64,000 nucleotides of DNA from Fistularia commersonii (Eukaryota; Chordata; Actinopteri; Syngnathiformes; Fistulariidae): assembly GCA_037954325.1 (NCBI GenBank), contig JBBMNZ010000016.1, positions 1,112,001 to 1,176,000 of the forward strand, read 5' to 3'. Position 1 is the first letter of the stretch. Every line of letters starts with the position of its first letter. A program made the position numbers and the translations under genes. The notes below the pieces were generated by a model. It saw only the letters and a list, made by a program, of their open reading frames with translations. It searched no databases and was not told the DNA's origin. Positions 21,959 to 32,561 of this stretch are shown in pieces.

Positions 21959-22489
21959 CCAGGGTGCACACACTTTTTCAGCATGCGACCTACTTATAAA
22001 ATGTTCAAGTCAAAATGATCTACCTACGATAAAAATCCAAAACATATATAAATTTATAAATATATTGAGAATTCTTTACATGTAGGATATACAGTAATTT
22101 CTGGTCTATTGAGCACGCCTGAATATAAGCTGCATCGGCTTAACTAAACTAAATAAATGTGTACATATACATGTATTTGAGTATAGCGATGGTATACTGG
22201 CACTTTGAAAATGAGATAGCAAAATAAAAGAAAAAAGTTCTCCTCCCACTCACTGTGGAAGTGGTCCTGGCGTCTTACATGATCCACTCATTTTAATTAA
22301 GTTTAAAATAAATGAATTGGAGGATAACTAGGTAACTCACTAGCTTGCTAACTAGCTAACTCATTTACTCAGTTCCATTAAGTGACAAATTTCATAATGA
22401 GGACGTCTATTTTTTTAACACAATGCGATCTACCCACACGACCTTCCCGATTGATCGGTAGATTGCGATCGATATATCGGGCGCCCCTG
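21959..22489. mobile_element. Non-autonomous hAT element with target duplication
   Basis: The left end is CCAGGGTGCACACACTTTTT and the right end is ATATATCGGGCGCCCCTG, whose reverse begins CAGGGGCGCCC. The flanks AATTACAC (21951-21958) and AATTACAA (22490-22497) match at seven of eight bases, the duplication length expected for hAT. Related text facing inward at both ends (gcatgcgacctactt; gcgatctaccc) supports the assignment. No transposase is present. Confidence 0.7.
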
Positions 22490-22497
22490 AATTACAA

Positions 22498-23892
22498 ATA
22501 ATCAACTGTGTTCGGACAACTTTTACAGCGGTCTCTTCTGGGTTCCCCTTGGGTGGGCCTGCGGGGAACACGTTTATAGAACTTTGCCAATTTTGGCAAA
22601 AACACCTCTTCACCCCCGTAAACTCTTGAGATGCCGCCTGCGTCATTAAAAAAAAAAAACCAAACCCTTCGTTGTGCCGTGAGCCAACCCTTGAGGAATG
22701 CGGGTCGCGTACAGTGTACGTTAGCATACAGGCAACTGAATGTGCACATCCACACACGCTTTTCACCAAGTCAATTTGCAAGACCACTTGATACGTGCAC
22801 GACCGTGAGAAAGTGTGTCCCAGCTATTTGTGTTTGCGTATTCGGGGCGGCGGGTAGAATTTCATTGAGGCCGCCGTTTCACAGCCACCCTGCATTTAGC
22901 ACTTAACATCTGACATGCTAACAAGCTACAGTTTTAAACCTATTAATGACAGCTGCCACGCTAGCTGCCGCCAGAGAGCGAGTGTGTCTGAGTGTGTGTG
23001 CGTGTGACACAGAGCAATAAAAAAGGGAAAAGCTGGAGAACGGATGAAGAAGTCCACCTCAAGGAGGTTAGTCTGCAAAACGGCTGCGCTCCGTGTTCCA
23101 GAATTCCAGTTTGATCGCTCGTCTCCAGTGACTCCGGCGCGGAAATAGCCGTAATCTATTCCCGTGCAAAACAAGCGCGCACGGCGAAAAAGCTAATAGC
23201 CTCTGGGCCCTGGCGGTTTTGGGAGTGTGGTGTGGAGGGAAGGCGATGCTGGGGGGGGAAGGAGCGGTGCAGAGAGCGACGTGAATGAGCGCTCTGTGGA
23301 ACGCCGGGGTCAGTAATAACATGCAAATACGAGGTCCGGCCCGCAAAATGAGAAAACAAATATCCCGCCGTTTGCGTTGCCCCCGCTTCGGCCGTCCGTC
23401 AATGCGAGGTTGTCTCGTTCCCCTCTGTCGCCGCAGGTGTCGGGACGCGACTAAAAACACCCTCTAGATATGACACGCTTTCAAAGAAGGCATTGAGGGA
23501 CGCTTCAAGTCCAATTCAGCCATGTACTTTTGGATTATGCTGGATTAGCAGGCATGTAAGACTCCGCAATTGCAGGAGAAAAAACAAAAGTTTCATTCCG
23601 GGATGTGATCACAATCAAATGTCTTATTCATGCATTCATCCTCTACGCCGCTATTCCTGTGGCCTTGGCGAGCTGGGGAAAACTGGGATACACCCGCAGT
23701 TTGAAGATAAACACCAGTGTCTGTTTTTTTTTTTCAAGCTGTTACTTCAGTTGGTGAAAAGAATTTTTTTTCCAAATGAAAATAGACATGCACAGCCAAC
23801 ATTTAACTGTTCATTCATGTGATTAAGTGGAGGAAAATCAGCGTCGATATCGGGAGGGAACAGGCTCAAGCTGCTTCTGAACAAAACAGTTA
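22498..23892. other. Noncoding stretch without recognised features
   Basis: The sequence is mostly unique. GC-rich blocks lie near 23200-23420, with short A and T runs elsewhere. I see no gene. Confidence 0.4.
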
Positions 23893-24361
23893 ATTCATTC
23901 ATTTATTCTCAATCGTTTATCCTGCAGACAGGGTCGCAGGGGGGGTGGAGCCCATCCCAGCCAGATTTATTCTGCAGTGGCGTGGCTGCAAACGCCACGG
24001 GCAGCTCCTAGCAGGACGGCTCATTAGCGGGAGCTGAATGCGACGCTGCTCTGATTTGTCAGGAGAAAAACGACCAAAATGACATGTGACAAAAGAATTT
24101 CCCCCTGGTGTTCAATAAAGTTTACCTTATCGTACCTTATCTCATCTTATCTTATCACAAGGCCCCTTAAGAAGACATATAACCATTCACCCTCTCATTT
24201 ACATGTCGGAAAAAGACAGGCAAGAATTCACCCTCTCAATTCATGTCAGAGATGCAACTATTCACACTGTCATTCACATCAAATAGAGGAAAACAACTAT
24301 TCACCCTCTCATTCACACATCGGAAAAAGACCTGCAATCATTCACCCTCTGATTTCCCATG
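23893..24361 (-). mobile_element. SINE-like repeat, interrupted
   Basis: The reversed tail (attcattcatttattc, then cctgcagacagggtcgcagg) is at the left. About five reversed array units (ccattcaccctctcattta type) are at 24180-24355. Between them lie about 100 bases of unrelated sequence and a LINE tail. The head is missing. Confidence 0.6.
24085..24156 (+). mobile_element. Short LINE 3' tail (aatttcccc / aataaag type)
   Basis: The sequence tgtgacaaaagaatttcccc is followed by ttcaataaagtttacc and a run of cttat/tctat pentamers. It is strongly 5' truncated and inserted within the SINE-derived segment. Confidence 0.75.
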
Positions 24362-25079
24362 ACTGAGATTAATAAACAATGTTTTCCAAAAGAAACCACA
24401 GTATTTAAAGGGGAAAAAAGCTGGAAATGTATGTGGGAACGGCGCTTTACTCTCTGATTCACCCTGTCACAATGCAAATGCGGTCCTGATTAAAGCGTGT
24501 GCTGCACAAACATACGAACACCAAGATCCCAATACACATCGATATCCAAAAAAGGACTTCGAGATCACCCGATATTGCTTTTTCTTCCGCCATCAAACGG
24601 CTTGGCCGGAATTACATCAGACGTTATGACACTCAAAGTGATTTTACTGCGCCGAGGTACCGACTTTACCATTTCCTGTTCATAAACTCACTTGAAATGA
24701 ATCCGTGTGTGTGTGTGTGTAGCAATCAGCGCTCTGTGAGAAAGAAATGCAGAAATGACACCCGCAGTTTCAGCTCGCCGGGGGGAAATAGTTTTGATCT
24801 GCCAACATTTCATGCGCCGAAAGCGGCCCGCCGGGCCTCTGTGGTGTCGCGCTGTCGTTCCCATGGTCCGGAGCGACCTCCACGTCCTGTGCACGCTTGG
24901 TATTAGAGGCCGAATCCCGCTCTCCTCTCATTAGGACGCCATCTATCACAGGGCCGCCGCCATCCTGCGCCGCCACCCTGTCATTTAGCCTAGCACTCAT
25001 TACGGAGCTCGGAAAGCAAAAGCATTTTTGGACGGCGGTTGTGTTTGGAAATCACAGTTCCCGAACAGCGAGTGGAATT
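24362..25079. other. Non-repetitive stretch
   Basis: The part at 24770-25010 is GC-rich and apparently unique, with blocks such as ctatcacagggccgccgcca. I see no repeat or protein-like frame. Confidence 0.35.
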
Positions 25080-25107
25080 TGTGTGTGTGTGTGTGTGTGT
25101 GTGTGTG
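25080..25107. repeat. (TG)n microsatellite
   Basis: A pure TG array of about 28 bases. Confidence 0.95.
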
Positions 25108-25829
25108 GATCCTGAACCCTACTCTCACTTTTGTTTCCTGGTCACGTGCAGTTAAGTATTTATGTCCACTGCAGCGATTAAGCTTCGTCACATGTCTAAT
25201 TGGCATTTGATCCAGCGGGCTCCATTGGATAACGCGCAATCAAACTCCCCTCTCAACTAATAAATCCAATTGCGACCCGGCAACGAGGTTCTCGGGTTCT
25301 TCTGGGTGTTTTTTTTTTTCAGCCCTCCGCTGACCTGCTTCCGACCCCAAGGTTCGCCGTGCCACATAAAACGATAAAACTCAATTTCGCCATCTTGTGC
25401 AGAAACTCGTTTTACAAAATTAAAGGTGGAGATGGTTTCCAAACGGCAAGATGTGAGAAGGAGTTGGAAATTCGTCCACTTTTTGTAATTGAATTTTGCT
25501 AATATATTGTTTACCCCCTGGAGAACTTAGTGAATAATGAAGCTTTTGCTTTGACAGCAAAGATCAATAGAGTCTTGTTAGTATTGCGAAGCGCCACCTG
25601 GAAACGTAAGAGAAAGCGGCTTTTGTCAGATGAGGTCCCTGAATGCATCGCCGCTCGTTCACTCAACACGCGCTCTGATAAGACACTACGATTTCCATCT
25701 CATCTGAAACCTCCCGGGGAAATATCCGGGCAAAGACGGTGCAACAGGTGAACAGCCTCCGCGTACATGCTGCTTTCAGACAGCTTCATGTTAGAGAACA
25801 ATCACACGTTTACGAAAAATGCAAACCAG
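25108..25829. other. Noncoding stretch without recognised features
   Basis: The sequence is mixed and unique-looking, with a T-run near 25310. I see no gene. Confidence 0.4.
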
Positions 25830-26606
25830 ACCACCTGTCAAACTAATTTCCACCGAGGGCACATCAGCATAATGGTTGCCCTCAAAGGGCCAAATGTAAT
25901 ATTAGGAGTATAAATGCAACTGCATGTAATGTAAAATAAATGTAACTACTCATTAATGTTAAATAACTCATTCAAATCCAAAATGTTACATGCATTTCCA
26001 TAGATGGAATAAATGATGGAAAAAAATGCTGTTTACTAGTTTCTCTGTTACAAAGCTAGTTTTCACTGCTGCAGTGTTTTTGGATGCAGCTTTCATAAAC
26101 ACATTCTGCTGCCATCGTAGTTTTTAATGGTTTTTAATTCTTGGACAATTTATTGTTTTTCTGGAAGGCTGACTGTAGCATACTTAGCTCCGTGTTTGGT
26201 GTCAAAATGCCGACATAGATCGTACTCCAGGACAACCAACGCTGCCTCATAATACAAAAGGCACAAAAGGATTTTTTTTCCTTGAAGCACAAACATGTAT
26301 TCGCCTTCCCATCTTCCCTGAAACAGCCTTCCATCTGCATCCACTTTTCTCTTCTTGGACATTTAGGGATCATTTGAATTTCTCAATTCCACTTGTTGGA
26401 AATCACATAGATGCGGATTCATTGCAATCTGATGGGGGGATGCCATCACTTCGTCTACATGAATTGTGGGTAATGTAGTTTATGGTCAAGGCACGTGTTT
26501 GACTGATTTATTTCAAGACAATCAGACCTTTTCACACTTTCTCGTGGGTCACGTAAAATGACGTGGCAGGCAACATTTGGCCCACGGGCCTTGAGTTTGA
26601 CACGTG
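25830..26606 (-). mobile_element. hAT deletion derivative with transposase 5' stub
   Basis: The left terminus is decayed (tgtcaaactaatttccacc where relatives have tgtcaaactcattttcacc). The right terminus is tttggcccacgggccttgag, then tttgacacgtg. The interior is homologous to 46400-47034 along its length. On the minus strand it keeps only the start of a transposase gene. No good target duplication is visible. Confidence 0.7.
26100..26362 (-). pseudogene. hAT transposase N-terminal fragment
   Basis: The frame starts MSKKRKVDADGRLFQGRWEG and continues through LVVLEYDLCRHFDTKHGAKY to LPEKQ, where an in-frame TAA replaces the CAA kept in the copy at 46789. Beyond the stop the frame still reads IVQELKTIKNYDG. 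This start is characteristic of hAT transposases of the ZBED/GTF2IRD2-like group. The HxxxxH pair (H-F-D-T-K-H) survives, but one of the expected BED-finger cysteines is not evident. The rest of the gene is absent. Confidence 0.65.
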
Positions 26607-26614
26607 ATTAACAG

Positions 26615-26765
26615 AATAGGTGTCAAACTCTGCCCCAGTGTAATTATATCTGGCCCGCGAAGCCATAACAAATGACTATTAGAGCCGGCCCAGCGGTATT
26701 AAAGCCTTCAGCACATGAAAACACTAATAAAACACAAATCCCAGAATGCTCTGCTCAGAATGTAG
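26615..26765 (+). mobile_element. hAT left-end fragment
   Basis: The sequence ataggtgtcaaactctgccc is followed by atatctggcccgcgaagcc and cccagaatgctctgctcag. This is a recognisable left portion of another hAT-type element, cut off by the SINE at 26766. The initial CAGGGG has decayed. Confidence 0.5.
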
Positions 26766-26905
26766 GGTCTCCATTGAACTTCCCCTATGTTTTTTGACTG
26801 TGGAAACCCTGAGGAACCCCACGCACACACACGGATCCAATCAGGGTCCTTGTTGTTGCGGCGCGTAGGCGCTAACTGCATTCAACCATTCACTCTCTCA
26901 TTACG
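26766..26905 (-). mobile_element. SINE-like repeat, head
   Basis: The reversed mid-part (gtctccattgaacttcccc, then aaccctgaggaaccccacgc) is followed by a box-B remnant (ggatccaatcagggtcctt) and head (gcgctaactgc). A stray array unit (ccattcactctctcatt) follows. Confidence 0.6.
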
Positions 26906-26980
26906 GAGTTATGTGTGAAATATCCCCATTGTTTGACGATTGAAGGCACATTCTCTTCTATTCAATTCTCTATATGGACA

Positions 26981-27210
26981 TACAACCATTCACCCTCTCA
27001 TTCACACCACACATAGATACATCCTACAATTCACCCTGTCATACACATGTCTGGACAATGAAGGGTCTCCACTGAACTTCTTGCATGTTTTTAGACTGTG
27101 GGAGGAACCTGGAGAAGCCGGAGGAACCCCAAGCAGTGACAGGGAATCCAACCAGGGACCTTAGGGTTAGCGTCGGCGCTAACCGCATTCAACCATTCAC
27201 CCTCTCAATG
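26981..27210 (-). mobile_element. SINE-like repeat, array end and head
   Basis: About two reversed array units (ccattcaccctctcattca) are followed by the mid-part (gtctccactgaacttcttgc, then ggaggaacctggagaagcc), the reversed box B (gggaatccaaccagggac) and the head (gcgctaaccgc). With the copy at 26766 it forms a head-containing pair in the same orientation. Confidence 0.65.
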
Positions 27211-28302
27211 TCCTTTCCCTTTCTGGTACAGATGTAGATCAAGACAGAAAGTGTGACTCACGCAGGACAGACAAAGCTGTTTATAAGGTGATTCGAGGTA
27301 AGAGTGAGGAGGCATCTCTTCCCAGGAAGCCAATCCAGAGTGCTGTCATGACACTCACTCACAAGCCAAAGGTCATGGTGGCCTCGCGACGACCCACGGG
27401 GGGGGAAACACCCGGGGTTTCCCGCCACGCAGAGCTGAAGAAGCCTCTTGGATGGAAATAAAACAGCGTGATAATGTCCCAGATCATCTCTGGAGCGGGT
27501 ATTTCCTGTTTCGGTAGTCGCCTTCTCCTTCCCCTTCATTCACAGCGTGATACCTTGGCCTCGGTGACCAAGCAACCGGGATCTCCAGGGGGGGAAATAC
27601 CATGCAAATGTCATTTCAAAGGATGCATCTGGTGTGAATCGCATCTATTTTACCGCTTTGTAAAACACAAGTATCGTCTTGCTGGTATCACCGCACACCC
27701 GGGAATGGAGACTGAAAACCCCCCCACGTCCGCACCAACAGGGAAGATTCTAGCCTCCCTTCAAGTTCTGAAAACACCATGACAGGCGTTCACCCTCCAA
27801 CTAAACATCTGCAAACATACAGCGCTCTAACCAATCCCACAACCCCCAAATACACCCGGAGCTGGTTTTGATTTTCTTTTCCCTTTTTTTTTTTCGCCCC
27901 CGTCTTCTTCTGTCTTTGCACCGCTGAGAGGAACAGCAAGCCATCGAGCAGAACCAAAACAGCAGGCGCTGCGCTTCTCCGATTAATCAGAATCAGTCTT
28001 GTTAGAACCAACAGGGCATGGAATTTAAAATCAACAAGCACCGCACAGTGAGTCCAATCCGTCGCCATGTTGGTGCCGAGAAGCATGTGGTAGCTTCGGT
28101 TGGAAGGACCAAATAGAAGCAAGAGTGTTTACATGAACTGTGACAACACCCAAACAGGCAGAGACTCCTCTTTTTAACATGCCAAAGTGCCCTTCCTCCA
28201 GATGCCGAACCTTCGAGTTGCTCCTGATGGTCAGCGCATTGCAAAGGCTCATTAGCTAGCTAGCATATGAGCTGGGCTTATATACCAGGCCTAAACGTAC
28301 AC
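27211..28302. other. Noncoding stretch without recognised features
   Basis: The sequence is mostly unique. A long pyrimidine run lies at about 27870-27910. I see no gene. Confidence 0.4.
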
Positions 28303-28489
28303 ACCGATGCTAGTGTCGAACTCATTTAGGTCCAGGGGCCACGACCTAATTTGATGACAGCCTCCCAGTGTATAAGAGAAAAGGTAAGCTATAAAAATGT
28401 TCATATGAATAGAACCGTTCCTTTAAAAAATAAATGACGATTGTACATGCAATTTCAGTTGTATCTTCTCAGTTCTCCATGCAAGAATA
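28303..28489 (+). mobile_element. hAT left-end fragment
   Basis: The sequence tgtcgaactcatttaggtcc is followed by ggggccacgacctaatttga, matching the left end of the family seen at 3808-4427. The right part is missing, replaced by LINE sequence. Confidence 0.5.
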
Positions 28490-29015
28490 AAATAAATGAG
28501 CAAAAATAGGCAGGATGCAAGTGGGCTGAGACCAACAAGGATAAGAAAGGCAGCAGAGTTGAGCTATGACAAGCACAGATGCACCTCAGGCCGGTCAGAG
28601 CTCTGTGCACAGTGTGATGGCCGTGGGCACAAAGAAGCGCTCAGCTCTGTAGCGGGATGGGATGAACCGTCGGCTGAAAGCGCCGCCCATCAACCACAGC
28701 ATCATGGTGCAGGGGAAGGGAAGGATTGTCCAGTATAGCTCCCGGTTTGTCCTTCACCCTCCTCACTGCCACTGATTGGAGATGGTCCAGGTTCAGGCCC
28801 ACCACCGAGCGGGCTTTCCTCACTAGCTTGTTGAGCCCATACACCGCCCCGCCAGCACACTCGACAGGTAGAAGGCCTTGAGGAGCCGGCTACAGATGCC
28901 AAACAACCTCAGTCTCCTCAGGATGAACATCCTGTTCTGACCCTTGCTGTAGTGTGCGTCGGTGTTGTGTGTCCAGTCCAGTTTACTGTTCGTGTGGACC
29001 CCATGCCGCCATGGA
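28490..29015 (-). mobile_element. LINE reverse transcriptase C-terminus, L2/jockey-like
   Basis: On the minus strand, broken frames give LNKLVRKARSVVGLNLDHLQ, then VRRVKDKPGAILDNPSLPLHH, preceded by an ILRRLRLFGI-like stretch. This is the typical C-terminal region of fish non-LTR reverse transcriptases of the L2/CR1/jockey group. It is 5' truncated and frameshifted, so inactive. The homologous part of another copy is at 32111-32432. Confidence 0.75.
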
Positions 29016-30215
29016 TGTACTGAGAATGCACATCTTTGTGAGAAAATACATCATCACCATCTCCTCCGCTGCCGCCATCTTTGTTATTAGCTGAAACAGA
29101 ACCTGGAAGTGTTCCCTGAACTCAGCACCGCCCTCTAGTGGACATATTACTCAACAACTGTATCCACAAAAAGACCATTTAAAAAAAAAAACATAATTGA
29201 ATAGCATCTGTTTTTAGCATCAGATACGTGAAGCCAATAGACGGCAGGGAATCACAATTACAATCATTCACATCCATCAAGGTGTTGTTAGTAGGGAGGT
29301 GAGGACTAAACCATCTGCTGAATATCTCCAGTGAAGCAGCAGACGTTTTCAAGATGTTCCAGGGTGGGGAGAATAACTCCAAACACAATTCCAGTTTCTT
29401 TTTCTGCAACGTAAAAGACTTTAAAAGTATCTACGCTCTGCAGGTGAGCCTCAGGTGGAAGAGCAGCAGATGTGCCTCAGCCTGAAGGAGGCACGAGGAA
29501 CACAAACGCCGGCAGGAATGTTCTCGTCCCGCCAGGAGCGTGAAGGTGACGATGGAAATTAGACCAGATTTAAATCTGAATTTGATTAATGGGAAATCAG
29601 CTGCAGGGAACATTGGAGGTACCACAACAAATGCTGCTTCTAAAGCTCTGGAAGGAGTTGCCATTTAGCAACTGCTTTGCAGTAGCACATGTGCACACAC
29701 ACACACACCAACCGACACACACATGTAGCGGTGGCGGGGCTGCAACACCGCACGTCTGCCCCAATCACATACCAAATCCATCAAGGTGCCCTGGAGGCGG
29801 CCACCGCTGGGAGCACGGTCGCGCCGGTAAACAGCCCCGAGGCCGACGGGGTGATTTTTATTTTCTTTTTGTGAGTGGAGCCCCAGACGCCGCTCTGCCG
29901 TGGGCGCGACCCATCATTAGGAGAATGTAATCCCATTACTGCCACTCACCTGTTGGCAGAAGTTTAAAGAAGCTTACGGTGTTTTGGACGCCGGGCAGAT
30001 TGTTTTTTACCGAAAACACCGCAAACTGGGTTTTTCCAGGACAGCTCAGGTCCATTACAAGTGTCAGATCGGGTGGTACAGCACTCTCCGAAGTACTTCT
30101 ACTGATACCTGAGTAATCTATCCCTATCCCAAACTGGGAAACTCGTGAATTGAAATTTCAGGAAGCATGAGAAACATGCTAGTGCGAAACAAGAGACCTA
30201 CAACATCTGAAAAAT
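29016..30215. other. Noncoding stretch without recognised features
   Basis: The stretch includes a short CA run near 29693-29708 and a GC-rich part at about 29720-29900. I see no named repeat and no protein-like frame. Confidence 0.4.
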
Positions 30216-30520
30216 CATTCAGCGATACCGCTTATCCTGCAGTCGGGGTCACAGGAGGCGGGGTTCACCCTGCAGCGGCCCCTGGTCCATCACAGGTCCA
30301 TCACAGAGACACGCAAGCATTCACTTTTTCATTTGCAAGTCACAAAAATAACCATTCACTCTCTCATTCACATGTCTTGGTCTCCAGTGAACCTCCTGCA
30401 AGTTTTCGGGCTGTGGGAGGAACCCCACGCAAGACACGGGGAGAACATGGAGACTCTACACAGAGAAGAACCCTGTGGGATTCCAACGTTCTGGTTGTGA
30501 GGTTGAGACTGCACCGCTAA
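30216..30520 (-). mobile_element. Near-complete SINE-like repeat, barely expanded
   Basis: In plus-strand order: eroded tail (attcagcgataccgcttatc), tail region (cagtcggggtcacaggaggc), about two array units (ccattcactctctcattca), mid-part (ggtctccagtgaacctcctg), and head with reversed box B (gggattccaacgttctgg) and gcaccgctaa. At about 305 bases it serves as a near-unexpanded reference for the family. Confidence 0.75.
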
Positions 30521-30573
30521 TCTGCAACAATGAAAGGAAAGGTGACTCCTCCACCTTTCCTTTCCCTCTAGAC

Positions 30574-31180
30574 CAGGGGTCGGAGAGTATAATTTAAGAA
30601 AAAGCTTTATTTTAGTTGGCTCATTTTTAAAATGTCATTTTAAACATGAATTTGACTCCGATCTTGTAACATCTACATAAAACGTGTTACTCACGTCTCA
30701 CTTTATTTTTCAGTTATTTAATGTCTGTTAGACATTGTCTGTTTAGCACCGTTAACCAAAGCTAATTCCTCATAGTTGCAAAATTACTTGGCGAACAAAA
30801 CAATTCTGACTCTGAATTTTTATTCAAATATTTGTCGCTAAAAGCATGACAGAATGCAGAGAGAGGCTGTGGGTGGATAATTTAAGTCTGGCTTTTTTTA
30901 TCATAAATGCCAGAACAAACAGACACTGAGTATTTTGCTTAAAAGTAAGTCTTTCAAAATTCAAAATGTCCAAAATGTTTTGTTGCATGCAGGAACATCA
31001 TTTTGTTTTCGCTGCGGTTGTTCATTAATTTAAAAAAATGATTTAAAAATGTATACGTAGCATAAAGGCTAAGAAAAAAAACATTATATGCCGCGCTCAT
31101 TCATTTTAAATTTCAAAAGGATTGTGTGGCTCACACTTTTCTTTTCCGTGGGGAAATGGCTCCTTAAGTGCTAAAGGTTA
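30574..31180 (+). mobile_element. hAT element remnant
   Basis: The left end reads CAGGGGTCGGAGAG, close to the common CAGGGGTCGGCAACC terminus. The right part has ttgtgtggctcacact and atggctccttaagtgctaaa, then ggtt, the usual right-end text before it decays. The interior is AT-rich without transposase. No target duplication is visible. Confidence 0.55.
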
Positions 31181-31414
31181 GACGGATAACACCACATCAA
31201 ATCATGTGTGTGACAGATGAAACGCCGATCAACTCGACCGCACAATCGGGGGAACTTCGGGGTCGGACATTTTCCAGAACCGACGGACGTCTGAGTTCAT
31301 TCGGGATTCATCTCCTCGCGTTTGGACGTTGGGAATCGGACACAGATGGAAGACGAGCTGATGTTTGGACAGAAACACAGGAGAGGCAGCAGGGAGATGG
31401 ACTCGAGTTCCTCG

Positions 31415-31417
<3 letters not shown>
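31181..31417. other. Noncoding stretch without recognised features
   Basis: The sequence is unique-looking and leads into a long TG array. I see no gene. Confidence 0.4.

Positions 31418-31475
<58 letters not shown>
31418..31475. repeat. (TG)n microsatellite
   Basis: A pure TG array of about 58 bases. Confidence 0.95.
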
Positions 31476-31476
<1 letters not shown>

Positions 31477-31977
31477 TGGCAGTCGGGGGAGATGGAAAAG
31501 CGAAGGCGAATGTGGAATGTTCCCTGTTGGGTTTAATAACTAATCTCACAATACTGAGGCCTTCATGACAAGCCAAGTTCTTGGAAGCACCAGGTGGACG
31601 GAGGGAAGATGAGAGCTGATGATAAGGACGTGGTGCTCCAAAATATAAGGTTACCTTCTGGACCTCATCCCCTCCAGGCTGGTGGAGATAGGAACCCTCT
31701 TGACGAAGCAAATTGGTTTTATCTTCTCAGAGCTCGGGGTTGTTTGGGGCTACACACTCAAATGAGGGGGACTATCAAACGAGAAGGCGTTACTTCAAAC
31801 AAGAAGTACTTCTACTCCGAAAAGTACTTCTGGTGGCCCGTTTTGGGTTTGGTTCCACCAGCAGCTGCGCAAACACTTTGTTCACAGCGAGCCGTCGAGG
31901 AATTTTAAATCGGTTTCCTTTCGGTGGACATTCTGCAGAGAGCTCCAGCTTTAGATAGAGATCCTCCAACCACCTGT
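31476..31977. other. Noncoding stretch without recognised features
   Basis: The sequence is mixed, with a small repeated word gaagtacttctactccgaaa near 31803. I see no gene. Confidence 0.4.
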
Positions 31978-32110
31978 GTTCGAAGAGGACAACTGGGTTT
32001 GAAGAGGACAACTAGGTTTGAGGCGGACACCTGGATTCAATGAGGACACCTGGATTCCAGGAGGCCAACTGGGTTCGAGGAGAACATCTGGATTCGAGGA
32101 GGACAACTGA
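31978..32110 (+). repeat. 19-bp minisatellite, seven units
   Basis: Seven consecutive 19-base units follow the pattern gttcgaagaggacaactgg with one to six changes each and no length variation. The array ends exactly where LINE coding sequence begins. Because 19 is not a multiple of three, it cannot encode a regular peptide repeat. Confidence 0.9.
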
Positions 32111-32432
32111 AGCTCATCACGAAGGCCAACTCCGTCCTGGGGGTTGAATTGGACTTGTTTTCGAAGGTGTCTGAGAGGAGGATGCTGAAGAAGCTGCTCG
32201 GTATCAGAGACGACATCTCTCATCCTATGCATGCTGGACCGAAGTCCTACCAGGGCACCTTCAGATGGGACCAAAACCACCAAGGAGCACCACCGGAGGT
32301 CTTTCTCACCCATGGCCATCAAACTATAGAGCACCTTTCTGCAAGAAGGACGCCTTCAATGTCAATGTGGGAACCTTCCGCAAAAAGAATTTCCTTCAGG
32401 GTTTATAAAGTTCTGTTCGGTATGAGCTCAGA
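32111..32432 (+). mobile_element. LINE reverse transcriptase C-terminus and 3' end, L2/jockey-like
   Basis: The frame reads LITKANSVLGVELDLFSKVS, then ERRMLKKLLGIRDDISHPMH, then QGTF. This corresponds to the C-terminal region of the LINE group at 28490-29015. The 3' end (aaaaagaatttccttcaggg, then tttataaagttctgtt) resembles the dispersed tails of the aatttcccct/aataaag type and links them to this LINE group. The 5' part is missing. Confidence 0.75.
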
Positions 32433-32451
32433 TCCAGAGAAGGAGACCTGA

Positions 32452-32561
32452 TGATTTGTGAATGAGAGGGTGAATAGTTGTACGTCTCTAGATGGGGCCT
32501 GCCTCTCACCCAATCAGAAATGAGATAGCCCCCCCTCCCCCCGTGCAAGTTAATGAATGAA
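32452..32561 (+). mobile_element. SINE-like repeat, distal part
   Basis: One array unit (tgaatgagagggtgaatagt) is followed by tail-region text (cctctcacccaatcagaaat, then gagatagccccccctc) and a minimal tail (taatgaatgaa). Head and mid-part are absent. Confidence 0.65.
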
